Assembly: GCA_964555055.1 (NCBI GenBank)
Contig: CAZKQW010000005.1
Span: 62,001 to 126,000 of the forward strand
DNA length: 64,000 nucleotides
Reading direction: 5' to 3'
Source of the DNA: GCA-016699445 sp964555055
GTDB taxonomy: Bacteria; UBA10199; JACPAL01; GCA-016699445
Position numbers and translations under genes: made by a program. The notes below the pieces were generated by a model. The model worked only from the letters and a program-made list of their open reading frames with translations, searched no databases and was not told where the DNA came from. Within the stretch, counting starts at the first letter, position 1; each line of letters starts with the position of its first letter. Positions 52,779 to 60,420 of the stretch are shown here, in pieces.

Positions 52779-53849
52779 TCAAGAGAGAATTTGAATCAGA
52801 CGATGGTTTGCAAAAAAATGATATTTTCCAACTTTAGTGTTCTTAAGATGGCCGCTTTTGGTTAACGCATACAAATGGCGGCTTGCAGTCGTATAGTGGA
52901 TATCGAGGTTACTGCCCAGACGAACCGGCGTAAGAACTGGAAATGAAAAAAGCTGTTGAACCAAATCGGCGGAATAAATTTTCGGATGCTGCTTCTTAAT
53001 CTCATCCAAAAAAGCCTGATATAAGTGCATGATCTTCAAAAACATAAGTTTGGTTTCTTTGGCCTGGGTATAAAAAGCATTTAACATGAAAAGGATAAAA
53101 GGATTCCAATCGGATTGAGTCGTAATCCCATTCAATAAACGATAGTACTCGGAGCGGTTCTTGTTAATGAACCCGCTGATGTAAAGAATGGGAAGCCCGA
53201 GAATATGGTCCTGCGCAAGTTGGAGCACCATTAAGATTCTTCCCGTTCTACCGTTACCGTCCGTAAAAGGATGGATCGCCTCAAATTGATAGTGAGCGAT
53301 GGCGCACTTGATCAAGGGATCGATGGTATCTTCCGCCTGATTCACAAAGTTTTCCCAATTGCCGATGAGCCGTCCAATATTGGGGGCAATCGGAGGCGTG
53401 TAGAGGACTTCTTTAGAGATGATGTTTTCTATTTTGTTTTGCTGTTTCCTATACTCTCCTCCTGAAGGAAGTAATTGACGATGAATACCTAAGATAATTC
53501 GCGTGCCGATAGGAATTTGTCTTAGGTTTTTAAAACCCCACAATAGGGCTTCTCTATAACGCAAAACTTCCTTATCGGGCCCTCTTTGTTCAGACTCAGG
53601 CAACAATTGATTTTGCAAAGCCTCCACCAATGTTGTGTGAATATTTTCTATTTCAGAACTGGCTAGAGATTCTTTGACGATTGCGGGAGACAGCAACAAC
53701 ATTGGGTTAGGTAGCGCAATACTGGATCCGTTCAGTTCGGCTAGCTCCGTACGGGCTTTCAGTAAAAGATCAAAGAAAACAGGGTCCTTAAAATTGATGG
53801 CAGGGGGTAAAGAAGGAAGTTCGAAAGGATATATTGGATCAAATGCCAT
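52779..53849 (-). CDS. Fic-family protein (protein AMP-transferase type)
   Basis: A 356-residue protein. The Fic_N region carries SSEIENIHTT, the S/TxxxE(G/N) inhibitory motif of class II Fic proteins, which blocks ATP until released. The Fic core has IHPFTDGNGRTGRILMVLQL, the full HPFxxGNGRxxR active site. The C-terminal ~80 residues are a winged helix (LVQQLFSFPVLTPVRLGSNLDIHYTTASRHLYALTKSGHL, given in part) that probably binds DNA or protein. It is AT-rich compared with neighbours and has an AT-rich inverted repeat upstream, suggesting acquisition. No separate antitoxin is seen. Confidence 0.93.
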   Translation of the reverse strand: MAFDPIYPFELPSLPPAINFKDPVFFDLLLKARTELAELNGSSIALPNPMLLLSPAIVKESLASSEIENIHTTLVEALQNQLLPESEQRGPDKEVLRYREALLWGFKNLRQIPIGTRIILGIHRQLLPSGGEYRKQQNKIENIISKEVLYTPPIAPNIGRLIGNWENFVNQAEDTIDPLIKCAIAHYQFEAIHPFTDGNGRTGRILMVLQLAQDHILGLPILYISGFINKNRSEYYRLLNGITTQSDWNPFILFMLNAFYTQAKETKLMFLKIMHLYQAFLDEIKKQHPKIYSADLVQQLFSFPVLTPVRLGSNLDIHYTTASRHLYALTKSGHLKNTKVGKYHFFANHRLIQILS

Positions 53850-53885
53850 ATAAAGGATGATATATAATAAAAATTAAAAAAATAC

Positions 53886-53909
53886 GATATAAAAACAATA
53901 TTTTATATC
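53886..53909 (-). promoter_or_regulatory. Inverted repeat upstream of fic
   Basis: GATATAAAA (53886-53894) and TTTTATATC (53901-53909) form a perfect 9-bp inverted repeat with a six-base spacer, 37 bases before the fic start in a very AT-rich stretch. It could be an operator, possibly for the Fic winged helix itself (inference). Confidence 0.45.
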
Positions 53910-53979
53910 ATATGGTTAGACTCACAACCATCCGTTATCGCATTTTCTACAATAATGTGAAGATTTCGTTATAAAAAAT

Positions 53980-54012
53980 AAGGGGCGGTTCCTTTCTGGA
54001 ACCGCCCCTTTT
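53980..54012 (-). terminator. Intrinsic terminator of the amt3-glnK3-glnA operon
   Basis: Arms AAGGGGCGGTTCC and GGAACCGCCCCTT around TTTCT, followed on the minus strand by ATTTTTTAT. It lies 21 bases after the glnA stop. Confidence 0.92.
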
Positions 54013-54032
54013 CGTGATGCTCGATCGGCTTC

Positions 54033-55460
54033 TTAGATGTCGAAATAGAGGCCGAACTCGTAAGGCACGGGGCGCAAGCGGACGGGATCCACTTCGTTCT
54101 CGCGCTTATAGTCCAACCACATGCTGATCACGTCCTCGGTGAAGACGTCACCCTTCATCAAGAAGGCGTTGTCTTGCTCTAAATGAGCCAAGGCGTCTGC
54201 GAGGCTGCCGGGCATTTGGGGCACGTTCTTCGCTTCTTCCGCGGAGAGGTGGTAGATGTTCTTGTCCAAGGGCGCTCCGGGATCGAGGCGGTTTTGGACG
54301 CCGTCGACGCCGGCCATCAACATGGCGGCGAAGGCCAGGTAGGGGTTCGATGAAGGATCCGGGAAACGGACTTCGATGCGGCGCTGCTTGGGCGAATTCA
54401 CGATCGGAATGCGGATCGCGGCAGAACGGTTACGTGCGGAATACGCCAAGTTCACGGGTGCCTCGTAACCGGGGACCAGACGACGGTAGGAGTTCGTGGT
54501 CGGATTGGTGAAGGCCGCGATGGCCTTGGCGTGTTTCAAGACGCCGCCGATGTAGTGGATGCCCATTTCGGACAATCCGCCGGTCTTGTCGCCGGCAAAC
54601 AAGGGCTTGTCGCCTTTCCAAATCGACTGATGGCAGTGCATGCCGGAGCCGTTGTCTCCGAAAAGGGGTTTCGGCATGAAGGTCGCCGTTTTGCCGTAGC
54701 GGCGCGCGACGTTCTTCACGACGTACTTGAACCACATCAGGTTATCGGCCGTGGCTGTGAGCGTGGAGAAGCGGAAGTCGATCTCGCACTGGCCGCCGGT
54801 CGCCACTTCGTGGTGCTGAGCTTCGACGACGAGACCAAGCTTCTCGAGCTCGATGCAGATCTCGGCGCGGAGATCGCCCAAAGTGTCGTTCGGGGACACG
54901 GGGTAGTAACCGCCCTTATAGTTCGGTTGGTAGCCTAAGTTGCGGCTGCCGTCCGGTAACGTCGCCTTTCCGGAGTTCCAACGGCCTTCGGAAGAGTCGA
55001 CATGGTAGAAGGACTCGTTTTGGGTGCTATCAAAACGGACGCTGTCGAAAATAAAGAATTCGGCTTCAGGCCCGAAGTAAACCGTATCGCCGATGCCCGT
55101 TGACTTCACGTAAGCTTCGGCCTTTTTCGCGATGTAGCGAGGATCACGACTGTAGGGCTGCTTAGTGATGGGGTCTACGATGTCCGCGATCAAGCTGAGC
55201 GTGGGGACCTTGTTGAAAGGATCCATGCGCGCCGTTTCGGGATCCGGGATCATCGCCATGTCGGAGGCGTTGATGGGTTGCCATCCGCGGATCGAGGATC
55301 CGTCGAAGGCAAAGCCGCGCTCAAACACTTCCTCGGAAAACTGCGACACGGGGCAAGTCCAGTGCTGCCAGGTACCGGGGAAATCGATGAATTTGATGTC
55401 GACCATCGCCGTTTTATTTTCTTTGGCGAAGGCCACTACGTCTTTGGGGGTCATAGCCAT
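54033..55460 (-). CDS. glnA: Glutamine synthetase type I
   Basis: At 475 residues this is a bacterial GSI. Motifs are FDGSSIRGWQPINASDM, DPETARMDPF, GPEAEFFIFD, GQCEIDF, the ATP-binding segment KPLFGDNGSGMHCHQS, and NRSAAIRIP. The loop DKNIYHLS retains the Tyr that GlnE adenylylates in proteobacteria. It condenses glutamate and ammonium with ATP. AGGAGGAAGTACT precedes the ATG. It is the last gene of amt3-glnK3-glnA. Confidence 0.98.
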   Translation of the reverse strand: MAMTPKDVVAFAKENKTAMVDIKFIDFPGTWQHWTCPVSQFSEEVFERGFAFDGSSIRGWQPINASDMAMIPDPETARMDPFNKVPTLSLIADIVDPITKQPYSRDPRYIAKKAEAYVKSTGIGDTVYFGPEAEFFIFDSVRFDSTQNESFYHVDSSEGRWNSGKATLPDGSRNLGYQPNYKGGYYPVSPNDTLGDLRAEICIELEKLGLVVEAQHHEVATGGQCEIDFRFSTLTATADNLMWFKYVVKNVARRYGKTATFMPKPLFGDNGSGMHCHQSIWKGDKPLFAGDKTGGLSEMGIHYIGGVLKHAKAIAAFTNPTTNSYRRLVPGYEAPVNLAYSARNRSAAIRIPIVNSPKQRRIEVRFPDPSSNPYLAFAAMLMAGVDGVQNRLDPGAPLDKNIYHLSAEEAKNVPQMPGSLADALAHLEQDNAFLMKGDVFTEDVISMWLDYKRENEVDPVRLRPVPYEFGLYFDI

Positions 55461-55490
55461 AGTACTTCCTCCTTAATATTGTTTATAATG

Positions 55491-55829
55491 TTAAATCGCC
55501 GATTTACCTGTTTCTCCGGTCCGGATGCGCACCACTTCCTCCAAGGCCGAGACGAAGATCTTTCCGTCCCCGATCTTGCCCGTCTTAGCGGCACTCGCGA
55601 TGGTCTCCACCACCAGCTGCACTTGAGCGTCATCTACGGCGACCTCGATCTTCACTTTTGGAAGGAAGTCCACGATGTACTCCGCGCCTCGGTAGAGCTC
55701 GGTATGGCCTTTTTGCCTGCCGTGTCCTTTTACTTCCGAGACTGTCATACCTTGGATCCCCGCCTTTTGGAGGGCTTCCTTCACTTCATCCAGTTTGAAC
55801 GGTTTAATGACCGCTTCGATCTTCTTCAT
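55491..55829 (-). CDS. glnK: Nitrogen regulatory protein P-II (copy 3)
   Basis: A 112-residue P-II starting at ATG 55829 behind AAAGGAGG. It has Tyr51 in TELYRGAEYIVDFLPK and a C-terminal variant GKIFVSALEEVVRIRTGE. It sits between amt3 (10 bases upstream) and glnA (30 bases downstream). A longer frame upstream overlaps amt3 and is not real. Confidence 0.96.
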   Translation of the reverse strand: MKKIEAVIKPFKLDEVKEALQKAGIQGMTVSEVKGHGRQKGHTELYRGAEYIVDFLPKVKIEVAVDDAQVQLVVETIASAAKTGKIGDGKIFVSALEEVVRIRTGETGKSAI

Positions 55830-55839
55830 AGTACCTCCT

Positions 55840-57402
55840 TTAATAATTATAGCCCGCTTCGCCGTGGTCGATCTGGTCCAGCCCCTCTTGCTCCTGCTCG
55901 ACCGTCGGCCGTAAGCCCACGACCGACTTGACGATGGCTGCAATCACGATCGTCGCAACGATCGACACGATGATGGTGAGGCCCATGGCCTTTAACTGCT
56001 CCCACCAGAGGCTTTTACCCAAGATGTCCTTGAGATTCGTCGAGAGATTGGCGTTCACGTTCGCGTCCGCGAAGAATCCAGTCAATAAAGCTCCCATGGT
56101 GCCACCGATGGCGTGCACGCCGAAGGTATCGAGGGCATCGTCGTAGCCGCAAATCGCCTTTAACTTATAGCAAGCTAGGAAGCAGACGGATCCCGCCAAA
56201 AGCCCGATGATGATGGCGGACGAGACCGTCACGAAACCGCACGCCGGCGTGATGACGACGAGACCGGCGACGGCTCCCGAACAGAAGCCCAAAACGCTCG
56301 GCTTGCCCTTCAACACGTACTCGATGCCGCCCCAGGTAAAACAAGCCACCGCCGCCGCCATCGTCGTGGTGACGAAAGCGTTAGCCGCGACCCCGTCCGC
56401 CGCGACGGCGCTGCCCGCGTTGAAGCCATACCAACCGACCCAAAGCATGCCGGTACCGACCATGCAGAGCACCATGCTATGCGGCGGGAAATGATCCCTT
56501 CCGAAACCGATTCTCTTACCCAATATCAAACAAAGAATGAGCGCCGACCAACCGGAGGACATGTGGACGACCGTGCCGCCCGCGAAATCGACGGCTTTGA
56601 TCGAAGCATCAGCGTTCCAGACGCCGTTCATCATTCCCGTGATGCCCCAGACCATATGGGCCAAGGGAAAGTAAACAACGAACATCCATAACGCCACGAA
56701 GAGCATAATGGCGCCGAATTTCATGCGTTCGGCGATCGCGCCGATGATCAAAGCCGGCGTGATGATGGCGAACATCATCTGGTAGACGGCGAAAATATTA
56801 TGCGAAACCCAGTAAGCGTAGTTCGTGTTCGGCAATCCATCGACGCCCGCGAAAAAAGCGTGCCGCAAATCGCCCAATAGAGGGCCTCCCGGAGCGAAAA
56901 CGAGGCTGTAACCGACGGACCACCACAGAAGAGTGACAAGACCGGTGATGCCGAGACACTGGGCCAGGACGGAAAGGACGTTTTTGGTTCGAACAAGTCC
57001 GCCGTAGAACAATGCCAATCCCGGCAGCGTCATGAAAAGCACCAGTGCGGCCGAAACCATCATCCATGCGTTATGGCCAGGACCGGCTCCCGTCACTTTG
57101 GAGACAATTTTAGAGTTTGGGGCATCGGAGCCTCGGGCCGTATTATTCATGTAGGCTTCGACGTCGCTCAGGCGTTGTTCTATGGAGGCCGCGGATGAGG
57201 CGGAAGGAACGACGCTCGCTTCAGGAGCTGCCACGGCGGAGGGTGGCAAAGCCACGGCCATCGGAGCCGGAACCGCTTGGGGAGGCACTTGCACTTGCAG
57301 GACGGGAGGAACCGCTTGTTGCGCAAAGACGGACGTGTGGACGGAAACTAAGCTGACGACGGCCAACAAAGCGATGGAAACGCGTTTTACGACTTTTAAC
57401 AT
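55840..57402 (-). CDS. amt: Ammonium transporter (Amt), with signal peptide and extended N-terminus
   Basis: A 520-residue transporter. A signal peptide (VSIALLAVVSLVSVHTSVFA) is followed by a Pro/Val/Ala-rich periplasmic stretch of ~60 residues that amt2 lacks. The 11 helices follow, with LPGLALFYGGLVRTKNVLS, AGGTVVHMSSGWSALILCLILG and DTFGVHAIGGTMGALLTGFF, and a C-terminal tail ending IDHGEAGYNY. AAGGAGAGCCGG precedes the ATG. Amt2 and Amt3 are close paralogs. No sigma-54 promoter is visible between this gene and the porin, so read-through from the porin promoter or another promoter is needed. Confidence 0.95.
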   Translation of the reverse strand: MLKVVKRVSIALLAVVSLVSVHTSVFAQQAVPPVLQVQVPPQAVPAPMAVALPPSAVAAPEASVVPSASSAASIEQRLSDVEAYMNNTARGSDAPNSKIVSKVTGAGPGHNAWMMVSAALVLFMTLPGLALFYGGLVRTKNVLSVLAQCLGITGLVTLLWWSVGYSLVFAPGGPLLGDLRHAFFAGVDGLPNTNYAYWVSHNIFAVYQMMFAIITPALIIGAIAERMKFGAIMLFVALWMFVVYFPLAHMVWGITGMMNGVWNADASIKAVDFAGGTVVHMSSGWSALILCLILGKRIGFGRDHFPPHSMVLCMVGTGMLWVGWYGFNAGSAVAADGVAANAFVTTTMAAAVACFTWGGIEYVLKGKPSVLGFCSGAVAGLVVITPACGFVTVSSAIIIGLLAGSVCFLACYKLKAICGYDDALDTFGVHAIGGTMGALLTGFFADANVNANLSTNLKDILGKSLWWEQLKAMGLTIIVSIVATIVIAAIVKSVVGLRPTVEQEQEGLDQIDHGEAGYNY

Positions 57403-57484
57403 CCGGCTCTCCTTCTTGATACCCCACTGATTTGCAAGTCAAAATATGGTTAATTCCTAAAAACGTCCGACGCCCGAAACATAC

Positions 57485-57513
57485 AGGCAGGGTCTCTTGT
57501 GAAGACCCTGCCT
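57485..57513. repeat. Strong hairpin upstream of amt3
   Basis: Perfect 11-base-pair stem AGGCAGGGTCT / AGACCCTGCCT with loop CTTGTGA. It is not followed by a clear T-run on either strand, so it may be a leader RNA structure rather than a terminator. Confidence 0.6.
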
Positions 57514-57580
57514 TGAGAGAGTTACTCGCAACCGCCGGCGGGTTCAGCGCCGAGCGATTGGTCTACTGCCGGTTTCTTCG

Positions 57581-57649
57581 CACTCGAAAAGCCTTCCCTT
57601 ATTTAAGGAAGGTTTTTCGAGTGGCCCGAGGAATAACCTCGGGCCACTC
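57581..57649. repeat. Two overlapping, mutually exclusive hairpins after the porin gene
   Basis: Hairpin A (57581-57623) pairs CACTCGAAAAGCCTTCC with GGAAGGTTTTTCGAGTG. Hairpin B (57619-57649) pairs GAGTGGCCCGAGG with CCTCGGGCCACTC. They share the bases 57619-57623, so only one can form at a time. Together with the stem at 57485-57513 they fill the interval between porin and amt3. They may end porin transcription or set the ratio of the two transcripts. Confidence 0.6.
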
Positions 57650-57661
57650 TCGCTATTCACA

Positions 57662-58801
57662 TTAGAAGGAGTACACCAATTGGCTGGCGATCGTATCTTG
57701 ATACTTCTTGGACGTTCCGTTCCCCTTGAGGAAGGAAGCCTGATTGCCTTGATCGTGGCGGAATTCGAAGCGGAGATCGAGGCCGTCGGCGATGTAGTAA
57801 TGGGTGGTCAACGTGCCTTCGCCGATCTTCGTCGAAGCCGTGCTTCCCGTGGGTGCGCCTAAAGTCGCGACGTCGTCCTTGTAGAATTCGCCGCGGAGGG
57901 AGAGCGCGAACTTTTCAACGGGCTTCCAATGAGCATACGCGGCGATACCTTGCCAATCGGAGATGCCTCTGGATCCCGTACCGGCCGCCAAGGCCCCGTC
58001 GCGGCCCAAGTCGTAGTTAAGGGCAAGGGTTAAAGCGTCGGTAGCCGCGTAGCTAAGCGTGGTATCCAATAAGGTCCTCCACTGACCGTCTACCCCATTC
58101 GCTTCGGGCCCAAAAGTGCCTCCCAAGTACCAGGTCAATTTCTCGAAAGGTTTGATCGTGAACATCGTATGGAAGCTCTTGCCATTGTTATTATCCACCG
58201 CCGCGTTCCAGCCATTGACGATCGCAAAGTCGAAGTTCAACCAATCCGCGAAAGGATAGCTGGCCATGATGCCGACATGGGTGAAGGGGATCGCGTAATT
58301 GAACAGGAAACTTCTCGAGGCATTATAGTTATAAGCCGACTCGATGACTTCGGCGCCGTGCATGGTGACGAATTTACCCACCTTAAAGGTCAACCCATTG
58401 CCGATATCGGCTTTGAGGGTCGCATAGGCTTGCTGCAGATCCACAAACTCCGCTCCGCCCAAACCAGGCGAATGGATGGTGGCGGCATCGCGGCCGAAAT
58501 CCAAATCCGCGCGCAGGCCGAACCAATCGGTCGGGTCATTTTGAATGGCCAGCTCGAAAAGGCTCACATTGAAGTTATTGGCGTTGGCGTCGAATAAGCG
58601 ATACCCGTTCGTCGCCGGCGCCGCCGTGGACGCCGTCGTCGGACGGTTGAAATTATAATTATAATTCACGTCCAACGACCCGGTGACCTTGGTGTTATCC
58701 CAAAAACTCCCACCTTCTTTATCTTCGGCTTTGGCTACCTGGGACAACCCGATCGTCCCCACGGCAACCAAGAGACTTGCGTACTTGAGGTGTTTCCTCA
58801 T
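57662..58801 (-). CDS. Outer-membrane porin, probably nitrogen-regulated
   Basis: From ATG 58801 (AGAGGAG upstream) the product is 379 residues. A signal peptide (MRKHLKYASLLVAVGTIGLS..., cut after AKA) precedes a barrel with repeated amphipathic strands. Recognisable stretches are VTGSLDVNYNYNFNRP, LFELAIQNDPTDWFGLRADLDFG, GLTFKVGKFVTMHGAEV and the terminal ASQLVYSF with C-terminal Phe. It resembles the BBP2/putative-porin families. A near-consensus sigma-54 promoter 59 bases upstream and the adjoining amt3-glnK3-glnA operon suggest uptake of a nitrogenous solute when nitrogen is scarce. The substrate is unknown. Confidence 0.87.
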   Translation of the reverse strand: MRKHLKYASLLVAVGTIGLSQVAKAEDKEGGSFWDNTKVTGSLDVNYNYNFNRPTTASTAAPATNGYRLFDANANNFNVSLFELAIQNDPTDWFGLRADLDFGRDAATIHSPGLGGAEFVDLQQAYATLKADIGNGLTFKVGKFVTMHGAEVIESAYNYNASRSFLFNYAIPFTHVGIMASYPFADWLNFDFAIVNGWNAAVDNNNGKSFHTMFTIKPFEKLTWYLGGTFGPEANGVDGQWRTLLDTTLSYAATDALTLALNYDLGRDGALAAGTGSRGISDWQGIAAYAHWKPVEKFALSLRGEFYKDDVATLGAPTGSTASTKIGEGTLTTHYYIADGLDLRFEFRHDQGNQASFLKGNGTSKKYQDTIASQLVYSF

Positions 58802-58859
58802 TTTTGACTCCTCTGGTTGAAAGTTAATAAAGACTGAAAGCGAATTTGATTCCGCTTTC

Positions 58860-58876
58860 AGCAATAAAAGTGCCAA
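58860..58876 (-). promoter_or_regulatory. Sigma-54 promoter of the porin
   Basis: On the minus strand TTGGCACTTTTATTGCT matches TTGGCACGNNNNTTGCW except for one position, with GG and GC ten bases apart. It lies 59 bases before the chosen start codon. Confidence 0.88.
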
Positions 58877-58979
58877 TCCTCCGAAAGGCTTAAATGTTTG
58901 AAATGTCGTCTTTTTAGTTTGAAACGAAACCCCTACATCCGCCTTTTTTTTAGGCATTGCCTAAAATCAAAGCAGATAC

Positions 58980-60086
58980 TTATTCCCCGATCTCCAACGC
59001 CGTTAAACTATGGTTGTCCCACAGGTAGCGCAAAGGCTTCCGACCCTGGGCCAACTTTTTTTGGAGAGCGTAACCCGCCAAGAGAGGAAGGGACACGGAA
59101 GGTTCGACAAAGGCCATCGCCTTGTGGGCTTTCTTGTTGATCTTCCCCCACGACGTCGCCTCATCCAATGTGCTTCCCGACAACCCTCCCCAATGCGGGG
59201 CATCGGTCGTCACCTGCAACGCGTACGTATGGCCGCCGGTGTCCTTCCCGAAAATATAGCCCATCACGACCGAATCGTTGATGTAGTTCTTCGGCACGCC
59301 GCCCGCCACGTAGATCGCCGCCGTCTTCTTGGACTTCACCACGATCTGGGTGAGCTCGTAGTTGTCGCGGATCGAATCGATCGAGACGCCCTTCCGTCCC
59401 GAGACGGCGCACCGATGGTAATGCTCGGTCAGGCCGATGCCGATCGACGAATCGTTGATCGCCGGGGCGAAGATGGGTATGCCGCGCTTCACCGCCGTCG
59501 CCACGATCGACTCCTCGTCGTCGAGCGTTGCGCCTAGGCGCGCCATGAAATCCCGCGACGAATAATTCCCCGCCGGCAAGGTGTCGGCGAAACGCCCGAT
59601 CCAGCAATCCGTCTCCCAAATCTTCTCTTCGTCCAAGTACGTATCGTACACGCGGTCGATGTAGAGATCCCGCAACCGACGGTCATCGGCGTCCGGAGTG
59701 CCTTTATAATGCTTAAACCCGCGGGCCTGGTAAATATCCTGATACAGGACGGCTCCGGTCGAGACGATCACGTCCACCATCCCGTGGGCCACCATGTCGC
59801 GGAGGGTTTTCCGCAAACCCGCGGCGATCAACGGACCCGCGAGCCCAAGCATGACCGTAGGACGATCGGGGTCGGTGAGCATGTGGTCCAGGACTTCGGC
59901 GCATTGGCCGATATTGCGCGCTTGGATGGACATGTCCTTGAAGGCGTCGACTAGGCCGGAAATGGATTGTGATTTTTTGAGATCGACGGGAGTGACGGGC
60001 TGAGACAAGACGTCCAATTTCTCTTTTTTCTTGGCGGGATCGGTCAATTCAATCTGGAAATTCTGCGGCTCATTTTTTTTGGACAT
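58980..60086 (-). CDS. Deoxyhypusine synthase-family protein
   Basis: A 368-residue protein starting at MSKKNEPQ (ATG 60086). DHS-type features are VMLGLAGPLIAAGLRKTLRDMV, VDVIVSTGAVLYQDIYQ, IGIFAPAI-like PIFAPAINDSSIG, IYVAGGVPKNYIND, and the catalytic-lysine segment TSWGKINKKAH. Bacteria generally lack eIF5A, so relatives act on other polyamine chemistry, for example homospermidine formation; the reaction here is not determined. It has no clear ribosome site and stands alone, with a long upstream gap to the tRNA-Pro locus. Confidence 0.88.
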   Translation of the reverse strand: MSKKNEPQNFQIELTDPAKKKEKLDVLSQPVTPVDLKKSQSISGLVDAFKDMSIQARNIGQCAEVLDHMLTDPDRPTVMLGLAGPLIAAGLRKTLRDMVAHGMVDVIVSTGAVLYQDIYQARGFKHYKGTPDADDRRLRDLYIDRVYDTYLDEEKIWETDCWIGRFADTLPAGNYSSRDFMARLGATLDDEESIVATAVKRGIPIFAPAINDSSIGIGLTEHYHRCAVSGRKGVSIDSIRDNYELTQIVVKSKKTAAIYVAGGVPKNYINDSVVMGYIFGKDTGGHTYALQVTTDAPHWGGLSGSTLDEATSWGKINKKAHKAMAFVEPSVSLPLLAGYALQKKLAQGRKPLRYLWDNHSLTALEIGE

Positions 60087-60224
60087 GCGCGTTGCGGTAT
60101 GTGCTTCGGACAAGAATCTTGTCAATCGGTTTCCGGCGGTTTTAATGTTCGGCTTCCACCATCTCCGTTTCAAGATTTTGCTTTCATTTTTTTTCGAAGT
60201 CGTTAACTAGCGCAACTTCACGTG

Positions 60225-60243
60225 CGGGGCGTAGCTCAGCCTG
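60225..60243 (+). pseudogene. Duplicated 5' fragment of tRNA-Pro
   Basis: CGGGGCGTAGCTCAGCCTG is identical to the first 19 bases of the complete tRNA-Pro at 60260-60333. It breaks off in the D-loop and runs into the left arm of the inverted repeat. Confidence 0.85.
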
Positions 60244-60246
60244 CCC

Positions 60247-60345
60247 CCGACGATCCCACCGGGGCGTAGCTCAGCCTGGTAGAGCGCTTGCTTCGGGAGC
60301 AAGAGGCCGCTGGTTCAAATCCAGTCGCCCCGATGGGATCGTCGG
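60247..60345. repeat. 12-bp inverted repeat flanking tRNA-Pro
   Basis: CCGACGATCCCA (60247-60258) and TGGGATCGTCGG (60334-60345) are exact reverse complements that abut the two ends of the tRNA gene. In the precursor they would extend the acceptor stem by a further 12 base pairs. Confidence 0.85.
60260..60333 (+). tRNA. tRNA-Pro (anticodon CGG)
   Basis: Acceptor CGGGGCG / CGCCCCG, D-arm GCTCAGCCTGGTAGAGC, anticodon stem CTTGC/GCAAG with loop TTCGGGA (CGG), T-arm CTGGTTCAAATCCAG, discriminator A; no encoded CCA. It lies between partial copies of itself and inside an inverted repeat. Confidence 0.96.
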
Positions 60346-60364
60346 ACATTCACGGGAGGACCCC

Positions 60365-60412
60365 GCTTGCTTCGGGCACCAGAGGCCGCTGGTTCAAATC
60401 CAGTCGCCCCGA
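60365..60412 (+). pseudogene. Duplicated 3' half of tRNA-Pro
   Basis: This stretch repeats the tRNA from the anticodon arm to the end (GCTTGCTTCGGG, then AGAGGCCGCTGGTTCAAATC and so on). The one difference is CACC in place of AGCA, which destroys the anticodon stem, so it cannot form a working tRNA. It ends nine bases before the priA start. Confidence 0.82.
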
Positions 60413-60420
60413 CATCTAAA

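Noticed and set aside
57403..57480. Sigma-54 promoter directly before amt3
   Set aside because: A CTTGCAAA could be a -12 element, but no GG lies ten bases upstream of its GC.
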